This document shows positions 13,776-22,670 of a DNA stretch of 64,000 nucleotides, piece by piece. The first letter of the stretch is position 1, and each line of letters begins with the position of its first letter. Position numbers and translations under genes: made by a program. Source of the DNA: a virus. The notes below the pieces were generated by a model, which saw only the letters and a program-made list of their open reading frames with translations, searched no databases and was not told the DNA's origin. The stretch lies in the IMG/VR virus record IMGVR_UViG_3300030098_006058, positions 1-64,000 of that record; one strand, given 5' to 3'.

Positions 13776-16218
13776 AAAGATAAATCTAAATTTACCTCAA
13801 TTTAAATCTAAGAAAAATAGTAGATTATTTTTTATGGGTGAGCGTGGGAATAGACATGGAGGAATACATGAGGAAACTTTTATGGGTGCAAGATGGACAA
13901 CAGATCTTCCTATATCTGATCGTGTATCTTTTTCTCCAACTGTAACAGCAGGAAAGGTTAATGTGGACATACCTCCTATTCGTCATGCTCATGTTCCTGG
14001 TGAAATTAATAAATTTAGATTTCCTATTTTAGGTGGGGGTATAAAAATAAAATTAGGTAAAAAATATGGAGGTGATAATATAAGTTCTAATAAAGCTGCT
14101 AAAATTTTAGATCATGGTTATATTAGAAATAAACCTCTAACATTTAAACAAAGGGCTTTCTTTGGTTCTAAGCTTAATCGTGCATATGGAGGATTAATTA
14201 AAAAATATGAAAATGGTGGAGACATAAATACTCAAATTCCTTTAAATATTCAACCACAAGATAAACTAATAAAACCTAAAGATATTAAAATGAGAGGTAG
14301 TAGTAAATATACTATTGATTCAGATTATTATTATAGGAATAGAAAAAATGCAAAAATTATTAAACCTGTTCAAAATTTTTTAATACAACAAGGTTTTTTA
14401 TCAGAAGGTGATAATGATGGATTTTGGGGAACTCAAACAGAAGGAGCTTTACAGGATTATATTACAGATCAACATATATCTAATTTTGAATGGGGAGAAA
14501 ATTTTACTCCTTCTTCTGACTTTCTTAGAAAGAAAGTATTTACTGAAAGTGGGGGATATTCTGATGTAAAATCTTCAGCGGGGGCTTTAGGATTAATGCA
14601 ATTTATGCCAAAGAATGTTAAAGAATTTCAAAAAGATGGAAGATATTTTGATGAAGTTAGAACAGGATGGTCTGCTTCAAATAATGCGGATGCTATTTTA
14701 GGCTCTCAATTATATATAAGAGATTTAGCAGAAAATTATGGAATCATAACTCCAAATATGAATCAAAAAACAAAAGAAGCATTTTTAAATATAGCTTATA
14801 ATTGGAGTCCTGATGGTGCTATGTATTTAAGAGATCATCTTAAAACATTAACATATCCATCTGGAGAGAAAAAAGGACAGAAAGTTGATATTAATGATGT
14901 TAATTATTGGTTACCATATATAGAAAAAAATAGAGGTTTTGAAGGGGGATGGAGATATTTAAAAGATAAAGCAGGTGAACCTATATATAAAAAACATTGG
15001 TGGACAGCTGAAGAAATAAAAGCAGAAAAAAATCCGGAAAAGAAGAAAAAGATGAGAGGAGGATGGAAATGGACTAAACAATATGAGTTGGATGATAAAG
15101 GAGAAAAAATTCCTGCTTCATGGTATGTACCCACAGAGACTACAAATTATGCTAGAATATCTCATGGTATGGCAGATCCAAGTAATGAGAAAGTTACAAA
15201 AAAATTATCTGATTTAAAAGATTGGAATTATGAATTAAGCGACTTAATAAGAAATCCTATATATAAGAAAGAATGGGGAGGATATAGTCAAAGCCATCTT
15301 TCAAGACTTTTAGAACAAGGAGGTGATCCAGGTAAAACTGAACCGCCAGAAAATTCATATCCTGAATTAACTGGTAAAAATTTAGAAAGTTTTAATGAGA
15401 TAACAAAATGGGAACCTGATGAGGTGAAAGATATATTATATAAAACTTGGCTAAATACAGGAAAACCTAAGTTATCGACTGAAGGGTTGTTTGGGATGTT
15501 CCCGGGTAGTTATAATGTATACACGAATAAGATTAGAGCTGCTGATACTGAAACTCTTGTAGAAGAATTAAAACATGCATATCAATTTAGAGGAGATAAA
15601 AGAACAGGTGATCAAGACAATTCACTTAAAAGTAAAATAAAATCTAAGCTATTTCATCACGGTCGAGGACCTTTTCAACTTGTAGGCACATTACTGGGAG
15701 CACCTTATCAACTAAGTAGAGTTCTGGGTTTAAACAAGAACTTCAGAAAAAATCTTTATAATCCTTATAAAAAAACGGAAGGAGTAGAAGGGATTCATGA
15801 TCAATTCGGTGCTTATGGTCATGCGTGGGGACACGGATTAGAAAGTAATGTAAATAGAGCAAGAAATAAAGCTATATATCGTGAAATTAAAGAAGCTCAA
15901 GAAAACGAAGATTGGGAGAAAGAACTTAACTTAAAAACCAGACTTTATTCACTATCAAATCCCATAGATTCTGCTTCGTTTCGCTTAAATAGTACCCCTA
16001 ACCTTCAGGAACGGACTGATAATTCTCATCTTAACCCCAGAAAAAATTGGTTAGAGGTGGATAATTTTACTACATGGGATCCTGAAAATAAAGAACCGTT
16101 GGGAATAGCAAAAGAGATGTTTGAAGATTCATATGAAAATAAATTATATAATTTTTTATATAATAGAAATACAATAGATGATCTTAATCTATATCAAGAT
16201 TCAAAATATTGGGAATAA
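13756..16218 (+). CDS. Virion protein with PG-binding and lytic transglycosylase domains
   Basis: 820 residues. Residues about 198-237 form a peptidoglycan-binding repeat (VQNFLIQQGFL, DGFWGTQTEGALQDYI). Residues about 256-380 are a lysozyme-like transglycosylase: FTESGG with catalytic Glu264, then GALGLMQFMP at 276-285 and AFLNIAYNW further on. It would cut glycan strands at DNA entry. Around residues 596-612 the segment TLVEELKHAYQFRG looks like a zinc-peptidase helix but with Glu in place of the first His. An N-terminal region has outer-membrane-like strands, and YGGLIKKYENGGD is a glycine motif shared with the cargo proteins. Position between portal and scaffold suggests it is packed in the head. 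Confidence 0.75.
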   Translation: MPEDPNKKINLNLPQFKSKKNSRLFFMGERGNRHGGIHEETFMGARWTTDLPISDRVSFSPTVTAGKVNVDIPPIRHAHVPGEINKFRFPILGGGIKIKLGKKYGGDNISSNKAAKILDHGYIRNKPLTFKQRAFFGSKLNRAYGGLIKKYENGGDINTQIPLNIQPQDKLIKPKDIKMRGSSKYTIDSDYYYRNRKNAKIIKPVQNFLIQQGFLSEGDNDGFWGTQTEGALQDYITDQHISNFEWGENFTPSSDFLRKKVFTESGGYSDVKSSAGALGLMQFMPKNVKEFQKDGRYFDEVRTGWSASNNADAILGSQLYIRDLAENYGIITPNMNQKTKEAFLNIAYNWSPDGAMYLRDHLKTLTYPSGEKKGQKVDINDVNYWLPYIEKNRGFEGGWRYLKDKAGEPIYKKHWWTAEEIKAEKNPEKKKKMRGGWKWTKQYELDDKGEKIPASWYVPTETTNYARISHGMADPSNEKVTKKLSDLKDWNYELSDLIRNPIYKKEWGGYSQSHLSRLLEQGGDPGKTEPPENSYPELTGKNLESFNEITKWEPDEVKDILYKTWLNTGKPKLSTEGLFGMFPGSYNVYTNKIRAADTETLVEELKHAYQFRGDKRTGDQDNSLKSKIKSKLFHHGRGPFQLVGTLLGAPYQLSRVLGLNKNFRKNLYNPYKKTEGVEGIHDQFGAYGHAWGHGLESNVNRARNKAIYREIKEAQENEDWEKELNLKTRLYSLSNPIDSASFRLNSTPNLQERTDNSHLNPRKNWLEVDNFTTWDPENKEPLGIAKEMFEDSYENKLYNFLYNRNTIDDLNLYQDSKYWE

Positions 16219-16277
16219 TAAAATTATATAAACCGCTATAATAAATCATAAAAAAGATTGAAAAAGCATTAAAAAAA

Positions 16278-16308
16278 GTTGTTAATGAAGAATAAAATAA
16301 TATTTTTG
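16278..16308 (+). promoter_or_regulatory. Bacteroidota-type promoter upstream of scaffold/capsid genes
   Basis: TATTTTTG at 16301-16308 preceded, after 19 bases, by GTTG at 16278-16281 (one change from TTTG). Lies 25 bases before the ATG at 16334 and is followed by TAAATTG as in the copy before 46304. It would drive scaffold and major capsid expression. Confidence 0.65.
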
Positions 16309-16333
16309 TAAATTGTAAATAAATTAATTGATT

Positions 16334-17518
16334 ATGAGTGAACAAACTACTAATCCTTTTGAAGGATTTAAAACATTAGGAGGGGAAACAATAAAACCTG
16401 ATAGTGTAGAAATTAAAGATGTGCCAAATACTGATGATGCTTTGGCAAAAGATACAGGAATTGTTGATAAAACAGAAGAACCTGTAGAAGAAGTAAAAGA
16501 AGAAAAAAAGAAAGAAGTAAAAGAAGAAGATAAAATAGATTTAACTCCTGAGTTAAATATTGAATATAAAGCGCCAATAGAAGAGGATAATGAAGAAGAA
16601 GAAGAAATTCAAAATGATATAGAAGCGGGTATAACATCTGATGATACTGAGAATGAAGAGGTTTCACAGATAGGTGTTTTAGCTAAATATTTAAAAGAAG
16701 AAGGAGTTGTAGATTACGATGATGAATCTTTTGAAGATAATGAAGAAGGTCTCGTTAAAGTAATTGAAAATGAAATTAAAAAGGGTATAGATAAATATAA
16801 AGAAGATCTAGATCCTACAGCTAAACAGTTTATAGATTTTGTAGAAAACGGTGGAGATCCACAACATTTTACAAAAGCGTATTCAGAGGTAGATTTTAGT
16901 AAAATAGATTCTAATAAAATAAAAGGTAAATCTGAAGTACAAAAACAAATAGTTGCTGAATTAATGAAACAAGAAGGATATTCTCCTGAAGAAATTCGAG
17001 AAGAGATCCAGGATTTAGTAGACGGTAATGTATTGCAAAGAAAAGCTAATAGATCGTTATCTAAATTACAAGTAATTCAGAATAAAAAAAGAGCTGAACT
17101 ATTGAAAAGTCAAGAAGAACAAGCTCAAAAAAGAAAAGAAGAACAAGCTACCTTTTTAAGTAGCTTAAAAGAAGATATAGAGGGTCGAGAAGAGATTGCC
17201 GGATTCTCTATCAATAAAAAGCAGAAAAAAGCTTTTTATGACTATATAACTAAAGCAGATCGGAAAACTGGTAAAACACAATTAGTGTTAGATTCTGAAA
17301 AGGATAAAGATGCTCAGTTAAAGATGGCTTGGTTATATTTTAATAACTTTGATTTTTCAAAGGTAGAAAAGAAAGCTAAAACAAAAGCAGTATCAACTTT
17401 AAGATCTCATTTGGAGCGTGCTTCTAATGTGTCCACGAAAAAACTGAAAAGTAAAGCAAGGACTAAAGTGACTGGAGATGATATTGATTTTAGTTTATTT
17501 TCTAAGGCAATTAGTTAA
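16334..17518 (+). CDS. Candidate scaffolding protein
   Basis: 394 residues from ATG 16334 (an in-frame TTG six bases earlier is less likely). The first 110 residues are extremely acidic and disordered (runs of Glu with Lys), the middle and end are long charged helices (residues about 215-260 coiled coil), and the C-terminus is basic (KLKSKARTKV). This composition and the place directly before the major capsid gene fit a capsid scaffold, which binds capsid protein through its basic end. No protease domain is seen. Alternative: an internal head protein. Confidence 0.65.
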   Translation: MSEQTTNPFEGFKTLGGETIKPDSVEIKDVPNTDDALAKDTGIVDKTEEPVEEVKEEKKKEVKEEDKIDLTPELNIEYKAPIEEDNEEEEEIQNDIEAGITSDDTENEEVSQIGVLAKYLKEEGVVDYDDESFEDNEEGLVKVIENEIKKGIDKYKEDLDPTAKQFIDFVENGGDPQHFTKAYSEVDFSKIDSNKIKGKSEVQKQIVAELMKQEGYSPEEIREEIQDLVDGNVLQRKANRSLSKLQVIQNKKRAELLKSQEEQAQKRKEEQATFLSSLKEDIEGREEIAGFSINKKQKKAFYDYITKADRKTGKTQLVLDSEKDKDAQLKMAWLYFNNFDFSKVEKKAKTKAVSTLRSHLERASNVSTKKLKSKARTKVTGDDIDFSLFSKAIS

Positions 17519-17549
17519 TAATAATAATAATATTTAAAATTTTAAGTGA

Positions 17550-18998
17550 ATGGCTATAAATGGATTGCAACTATATAGAACTAAGTGGCATTCTGGTTTA
17601 ACTCAACAAAATCACTTATCATCTGCGTATTTAACAGAACCAGAAGTTATGAGTACATTAGTGACTCGTATCTTTGGGATGCAGGGTTCAAACCCTATCC
17701 AATACTTGACATCAGGTATGGGACGTTCTAAGGAAATTGGTAATAGAGAATATGATTGGCATTTACAGGGTGATGATGAAAAAGCTGTTGCAGTTACCGG
17801 TAACTTAGGAGACGGAGGCGTACAGCCTGGTCTAAATAGAACAACTTTTCGTGTTAAATTTAAGGAAAAGTGGTTCGCAAATCAAGAAGTTCTTGTCGCA
17901 GATGACAGATCTTACAGAGTAAGAGTAATGGAAGATCCCTATTTTGATGGAGGGGATTGGATATATACGTTAAAATTAACAAGTCCAGATCCGGCAAAAT
18001 TTATGGATCCTGATTTAATTTCAGCGGGAAGACAATTTTCTAAAGAATATACTACAGTACCTGAGTTCTCTACTGGAGGTAACACTACTTTTAGTGCTCC
18101 TTTCAAAATGAGAAATCATTTAAGTACATTGAGAAAATCATATACAGTAACAAGAAGTGCTGCAACTGATGCACTTGTTATCCAACTTGCTGATCCAGCA
18201 AATCCGGGTAAAAAGTCAACTGTATGGACTCGATATGCTGAGTGGGAAGCAATGGCACAGTGGTATAGAGAGATCGAAAGATCTTATTGGTATTCAACAT
18301 TTTCATCTGATGCTAATGGTGTCACTGATATGTTGGGTAATAATGGACTTCCAGTTTATGAAGGTGCTGGTATTAGAGAGCAAATTGCTCCATCTAATAT
18401 TAGAAATTATACTGAATTAACTGAGAATATTATCCGTGATTTCTTAATTGATCTATCATATAATGTAGCTCCTGAATCATCTAGAGATTTTGTTGCATTT
18501 ACTGGTGAATATGGATTTGCTGAGTTTGACAAAGCTATGAAAACAGCTGCGTCTAATTGGACTCTAGTAGATTCTAAATTTGTAACTGGTAGTGGACAAA
18601 ACCTTGCATTAGGTGGACAGTTTAAAACATATATGGGATTAAATGGTACTAAGATTACTCTTAAACATTTACCTTTATATGATAATACTGTTATAAACAG
18701 ACAGTTACATGCTGATACAGGTAGACCAATAGAATCGTACAGATTTACTTTCTTAGACTTTGGTATGGCAGGTGGAGAATCAAACATCCAATCTGTTCAT
18801 AAAAAAGATTCTAAGGACATGATGTGGCATACAGCGGGTTCTGTTGATCCATTTGGTAACACAGCTAAATCAGTAAACACTATGCGATCTGATAATCTTG
18901 ATGGTTATTCAGTACATATGTTAACTGAATGTGGTATCATGATCAAAAACCCAATGGCATGTGGTGAGTTAATTTGTACTAATGTAGCGGCTAACTAA
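17550..18998 (+). CDS. Major capsid protein, crAss-like
   Basis: 482 residues, close to the usual ~490 for crAss-like capsid proteins. The N-terminal MAINGLQLYRTKWHSGLTQQ leads into a long arm, followed by alpha/beta segments of the HK97 fold (long helix around EWEAMAQWYREIERSYWY, near residues 230-247) and a C-terminal beta-rich end. Codons are more biased towards common ones than in neighbouring genes, as expected for the most abundant protein. It follows the scaffold candidate after 31 bases. Confidence 0.88.
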   Translation: MAINGLQLYRTKWHSGLTQQNHLSSAYLTEPEVMSTLVTRIFGMQGSNPIQYLTSGMGRSKEIGNREYDWHLQGDDEKAVAVTGNLGDGGVQPGLNRTTFRVKFKEKWFANQEVLVADDRSYRVRVMEDPYFDGGDWIYTLKLTSPDPAKFMDPDLISAGRQFSKEYTTVPEFSTGGNTTFSAPFKMRNHLSTLRKSYTVTRSAATDALVIQLADPANPGKKSTVWTRYAEWEAMAQWYREIERSYWYSTFSSDANGVTDMLGNNGLPVYEGAGIREQIAPSNIRNYTELTENIIRDFLIDLSYNVAPESSRDFVAFTGEYGFAEFDKAMKTAASNWTLVDSKFVTGSGQNLALGGQFKTYMGLNGTKITLKHLPLYDNTVINRQLHADTGRPIESYRFTFLDFGMAGGESNIQSVHKKDSKDMMWHTAGSVDPFGNTAKSVNTMRSDNLDGYSVHMLTECGIMIKNPMACGELICTNVAAN

Positions 18999-19026
18999 TT
19001 AGTAATAATTTAATAAATTTTGTAAC

Positions 19027-19839
19027 ATGACAGAAGGAACTGTGATTGTGAAAGCTCTAAAAGCACATAGTTGGTCAGGTTTTCATAGGTTTCCGAAGTG
19101 TAAAGATACGGTCATAGCTCAGTACGGACGTGCGGGCTATGCTACCGGTCTTTCATCAGAGGAAGAAGCTAAACTTGAAAAACTATTACATTTAGAGTCT
19201 GGAACATTAAACCGCTTTTCAGATTATTGGCAGAATTATACTGTTATTTTAACTGATAAAGATAAAGTATTAAAACTAGAGCGTCCAAAAGATTTTCTAG
19301 ACTATAAGATTTTATCTTCCAGTGAAAAAGTAGCTAATTCTGTAAATAATTTAGCGGATTGGCCCAAAGCAACATATGTATTATATGATGCGGAGGAAGA
19401 TGCCAAAAAAGATAATTTAAAGGTTAAAGAAAAAAGAAAGGCTTATAAAATATTCAACGGAATGACAATTAGCGAAATGAGAGATGTATTAAAAGTAATG
19501 GGTAAAAAAGCAGATAATGCTTCAGAGACATTAATAGAAAATACATTGAATGATATTGTTGATAGTTCTCCATCTGAATTTATTGAAACTATAAACGTTT
19601 CTGATTTCAAAACCAGGGTTTTTATAAATGATTTAGTTGCTATAAATGCACTAAGAATTAGAGGTGGGCATTATATGCTCGGTGATACTGCTTTAGGACA
19701 TGATTTAGAAACAACTATTTTATTCTTAAAAGAACCTAAAAATCAGGATATTGTATTATCTTTGAAAGCTAAGTTACAAGGTAAAACTTATAATAAAGAA
19801 GTACCTAAAAAAGTATCTTCTAAAAAAGTTAAATCTTAA
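19027..19839 (+). CDS. Conserved head-associated protein after capsid gene
   Basis: 270 residues. The first 50 residues (VKALKAHSWSGFHRFPKCKD) are short strands, the rest is helical with a Lys-rich tail (VPKKVSSKKVKS). Crassvirales genomes carry a protein of this size in this place, probably a structural or completion protein. I see no catalytic motif. Its stop overlaps the next start (TAATG). Confidence 0.6.
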   Translation: MTEGTVIVKALKAHSWSGFHRFPKCKDTVIAQYGRAGYATGLSSEEEAKLEKLLHLESGTLNRFSDYWQNYTVILTDKDKVLKLERPKDFLDYKILSSSEKVANSVNNLADWPKATYVLYDAEEDAKKDNLKVKEKRKAYKIFNGMTISEMRDVLKVMGKKADNASETLIENTLNDIVDSSPSEFIETINVSDFKTRVFINDLVAINALRIRGGHYMLGDTALGHDLETTILFLKEPKNQDIVLSLKAKLQGKTYNKEVPKKVSSKKVKS

Positions 19840-20534
19840 TGACAGTAGCTGAAATGCACATACAATTCAAAGTGGGGTTAGATAAGACTGATAGTCTTAA
19901 CTACCCTAACTTTGAACCTGAAGAAATTGATCTTTGGCTTAATAGAGCCCAGGATAAATTTGTTAAAACTCGCTATTCTCATGATCCCAAAAGAGAAAGT
20001 TTTGAGGAAACTCAAAAACGAACTGATGATCTTCGTGAGGTTTTAGTAGAGACAACTATTTTTCCTTCAGCAGTACAGCAACCTGTAAAACCAAATGGTG
20101 TATTATTTGATTTACCTAATGGTAATAATGATTTACCGGTTTATTGGTTTGCTATTAATGAAGAATGTGGAATTCATTATCCGAATTGCACAAACGATTT
20201 AGTAACTGAAAGAAAAAGAGTTAAACCTATTCAGCATGATGATTATAATAAAATCATATCTGATCCATTCAATAAACCTTATAAAGGTAAAATTGTCCGG
20301 TTGATGCATGGTGATAAGGTTGAATTAATTTCCGATGGTACATTTATCATCGCAAGTTATATTTTGAGATATATAAAACAACCAGAAGCTATAGATCTAG
20401 CTAACAATAATGATTGCGAACTTGCATCTCATACACATACAGAGATTGTAGATACTGCAGTTACTATGGCGCTTGAGAATATTGCAAGTCCTAGATACCA
20501 AAGTCATATGGTTGAGAGTATATCTCGTGAGTAA
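19839..20534 (+). CDS. Head-tail connector (ring/adaptor) protein
   Basis: 231 residues. The N-terminal pattern (MHIQFKVGLDKTDS, then EEIDLWLNRAQDKFVKTRY) is characteristic of a conserved crAss-like protein that sits under the portal as a connector ring. The helical start followed by beta-rich middle (residues 95-185) and a helical end matches adaptor proteins. It ends the head block; the next connector genes come only after an intervening 18 kb of adsorption genes (38858 onward). Confidence 0.7.
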   Translation: MTVAEMHIQFKVGLDKTDSLNYPNFEPEEIDLWLNRAQDKFVKTRYSHDPKRESFEETQKRTDDLREVLVETTIFPSAVQQPVKPNGVLFDLPNGNNDLPVYWFAINEECGIHYPNCTNDLVTERKRVKPIQHDDYNKIISDPFNKPYKGKIVRLMHGDKVELISDGTFIIASYILRYIKQPEAIDLANNNDCELASHTHTEIVDTAVTMALENIASPRYQSHMVESISRE

Positions 20535-20564
20535 ATTAATGTTTAATATTTAAAAGAATTTATA

Positions 20565-21551
20565 ATGAGACACGAGAATTATAAAATTATGATCGGTAAA
20601 AATGGTACTGGTCGTACAGGTGGCGTAACTCCTGCTAATTTAGCAGATGGAGAAATAGCTGCATTTAAACCAGATATGACAGCGTTATTACCTGGTGAAA
20701 CTATTTCCGATGCGGAATATATATATCTTGCACAGGGAACTGCAACACTAGGACAACCTAGATTTTCTGCTAAAATCCAAGGTGCAAACGTTAAAAAATG
20801 GTCAGGACAGGATTATTCGGTTGCAGTAGAACAAAGAACTCACGTAGGTAATGTGGGTGCTGCTGCTTTAGCAATTAATGTACAACCTAGTATTGAATAT
20901 GTTATGTCTATTATTTTTACATTTGATAAAGTAGAAGGTTCAGAGAGACAATTAGTTAGACGATTCCACCACACAACTGCAGCTGCAGGTGCAACACAGC
21001 AAACTATTGCTGATGCATTTACAGCATTAATTGATGCAGATGCTAAAGCTAAAACTTTAGTTGATGCTTCAACAGTAAATAATGGTGCGAATTATGGTGT
21101 ACGAATTGAATCACGAGCACAAACTTATAATGTAATTGATGGTTATGAACAAGTAACATTTAAAGTTGTATTAGAGGGTGGTTTTGTATTTAATGGAACT
21201 ACACCTGTTTCTTATACTGTAGATCCTACATATGGAATAGGTACTTATGCACATGTATCAGATCTTGAAAGAGCTGCACTAGGATACGATGGGGTGAATA
21301 ACTTAATGAAATTCCCTGTACCATCTTATCCAGTATATGCTGTATCAACTGGTACATATGATATGTATTCTATAGTACATGATGATGTTCACGCATCGGC
21401 TAATCTTAATAAAGATATAGCTAGCCCAGAAATGACTTTGATTGCGATCAATGTTCAGGGGGGTGCTCCAGGACAACAAGCGGCTTTACAAAATGAATTA
21501 AACCCATGGTTTAACTCATGTCCGGGTAGCTTTCCAGCAGTGGCACTTTAA
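20565..21551 (+). CDS. Virion structural protein (decoration or tail)
   Basis: 328 residues, Ala/Gly/Thr-rich, beta-strand-like, without signal peptide. The N-terminus (GKNGTGRTGGVTPANLADGE) is Gly-rich like the start of many phage particle proteins. A long central sandwich-like part (residues 75-230) is followed by a Pro/Tyr-rich section. Position after the connector and composition suggest an abundant particle protein, possibly head decoration. Not recognised more precisely. Confidence 0.6.
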   Translation: MRHENYKIMIGKNGTGRTGGVTPANLADGEIAAFKPDMTALLPGETISDAEYIYLAQGTATLGQPRFSAKIQGANVKKWSGQDYSVAVEQRTHVGNVGAAALAINVQPSIEYVMSIIFTFDKVEGSERQLVRRFHHTTAAAGATQQTIADAFTALIDADAKAKTLVDASTVNNGANYGVRIESRAQTYNVIDGYEQVTFKVVLEGGFVFNGTTPVSYTVDPTYGIGTYAHVSDLERAALGYDGVNNLMKFPVPSYPVYAVSTGTYDMYSIVHDDVHASANLNKDIASPEMTLIAINVQGGAPGQQAALQNELNPWFNSCPGSFPAVAL

Positions 21552-21581
21552 TTAATTGTTTAATTTTAAAAATATAATATA

Positions 21582-21971
21582 ATGGCAAATCCAACAATGG
21601 CCTCACAAGGCTCAAATAGAGAAGTTCATTGCGCAACAGCAAAATTTACATGGAATGCAACCGGAGCATCTACTTATACTAGCGGAGTTATGGTTCCAAG
21701 TGGAGCACAAATTCTTTCCGTAGGGGTAAGAGCAGGTGCTACAGGAGAAGCAGTTCCAGGTACCGGTACTAGTATTACAGTAAAAGTAGGAGGTGTAGCA
21801 GTAAGTGCTGCTATAGATCGTAATAGTAACTATGATGCAGTAGGAGATTCTTATACTGCAGCAGCAATATTCTATACCGATGCAGGTTTAGATAATGGCG
21901 CTATAGGTGTAACTACTGTAGGAACACACGATGCGGGTAATACTTATGTAACTGTTTGTTATGTAGTGTAA
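21582..21971 (+). CDS. Small beta-rich virion protein, possible capsid decoration
   Basis: 129 residues, Gly/Ala/Thr/Val-rich with alternating strands and very few charges. It has a clear N-terminal ATG after an AT-rich gap and is followed by a strong hairpin, an arrangement that fits a highly expressed small particle protein such as an auxiliary capsid protein. Two cysteines (near the start and end) could crosslink. Confidence 0.6.
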   Translation: MANPTMASQGSNREVHCATAKFTWNATGASTYTSGVMVPSGAQILSVGVRAGATGEAVPGTGTSITVKVGGVAVSAAIDRNSNYDAVGDSYTAAAIFYTDAGLDNGAIGVTTVGTHDAGNTYVTVCYVV

Positions 21972-21987
21972 TAAACTTTCAATCTGT

Positions 21988-22016
21988 GAGATAGGGGGAG
22001 AAATCCCCCTATACTC
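21988..22016 (+). terminator. Strong hairpin with GAAA loop, terminator or RNA-stability element
   Basis: A perfect nine-base-pair stem (ATAGGGGGA with TCCCCCTAT) closes a GAAA tetraloop, with three further pairs (GAG/CTC) after a one-base bulge. It follows the stop of the small decoration-like gene by 16 bases. No U-run follows (CATATAAAATA), so it may be a weak terminator, a processing site or a 3' stabiliser. Confidence 0.65.
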
Positions 22017-22036
22017 ATATAAAATATAATAAAGTA

Positions 22037-22657
22037 ATGGCAGCAGTAACTTTACCTAAAATAGATTTTACAGCTTCAGAAACATGTGATTCAAAAGGTA
22101 TAAAAATAACAGAAACAACAGGTACTTATAACAGTCCTGCAAATACTGGGGGTTGGGGAAATCCTAATGCTGATTTAGCTAACGTACAAGATGCTGAATT
22201 AATAATAACAACACCTAGCGGAACAGTTTATACTATAACATATGCACAAATGAATGGTCTTTTACCAAGTATGGTAGAAGGTTCTTTTATAGTACATATG
22301 GGATTATTAGGGGGTACACAGGGAGCAACAATGACTCAAGGATTATACTCTATTAAATATAGAGTATTAATAGAATATAATAATGCACCTCCTCAATCAA
22401 CTTGGGTGACAGTTCAAAAATATGTTTTTTTACATAATACTATAAAATGTTGTGTACATAAAATGTTAGCAACATTAGATATGTGTGATACCTGTCCATG
22501 TGATTCAGAAAAACAAAAAGCTTTAGAAGCATATACGTTATATAAAGCGTTACTTTATGCAAATCAATGTGGTAATGTAGATTCAGCAACGAAAATACAT
22601 GATCAAGTAACTAAACTATGTACTTATGTGGACGGACCATGTAATACATGTTCTTAA
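22037..22657 (+). CDS. Virion-associated protein with Cys-rich C-terminus
   Basis: 206 residues. The first 130 are beta-rich (an Ig-like sandwich pattern), the last 70 are helical with clustered cysteines (KCCVHKM, CDTCPCD, QCGN, CTYVDGPCNTCS). Cys clusters recur in the next three genes, which suggests that this whole adsorption set is stabilised by disulfides outside the cell. Likely part of the tail-fibre or baseplate set. Confidence 0.6.
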   Translation: MAAVTLPKIDFTASETCDSKGIKITETTGTYNSPANTGGWGNPNADLANVQDAELIITTPSGTVYTITYAQMNGLLPSMVEGSFIVHMGLLGGTQGATMTQGLYSIKYRVLIEYNNAPPQSTWVTVQKYVFLHNTIKCCVHKMLATLDMCDTCPCDSEKQKALEAYTLYKALLYANQCGNVDSATKIHDQVTKLCTYVDGPCNTCS

Positions 22658-22670
22658 TAAGAGTTTTTAA

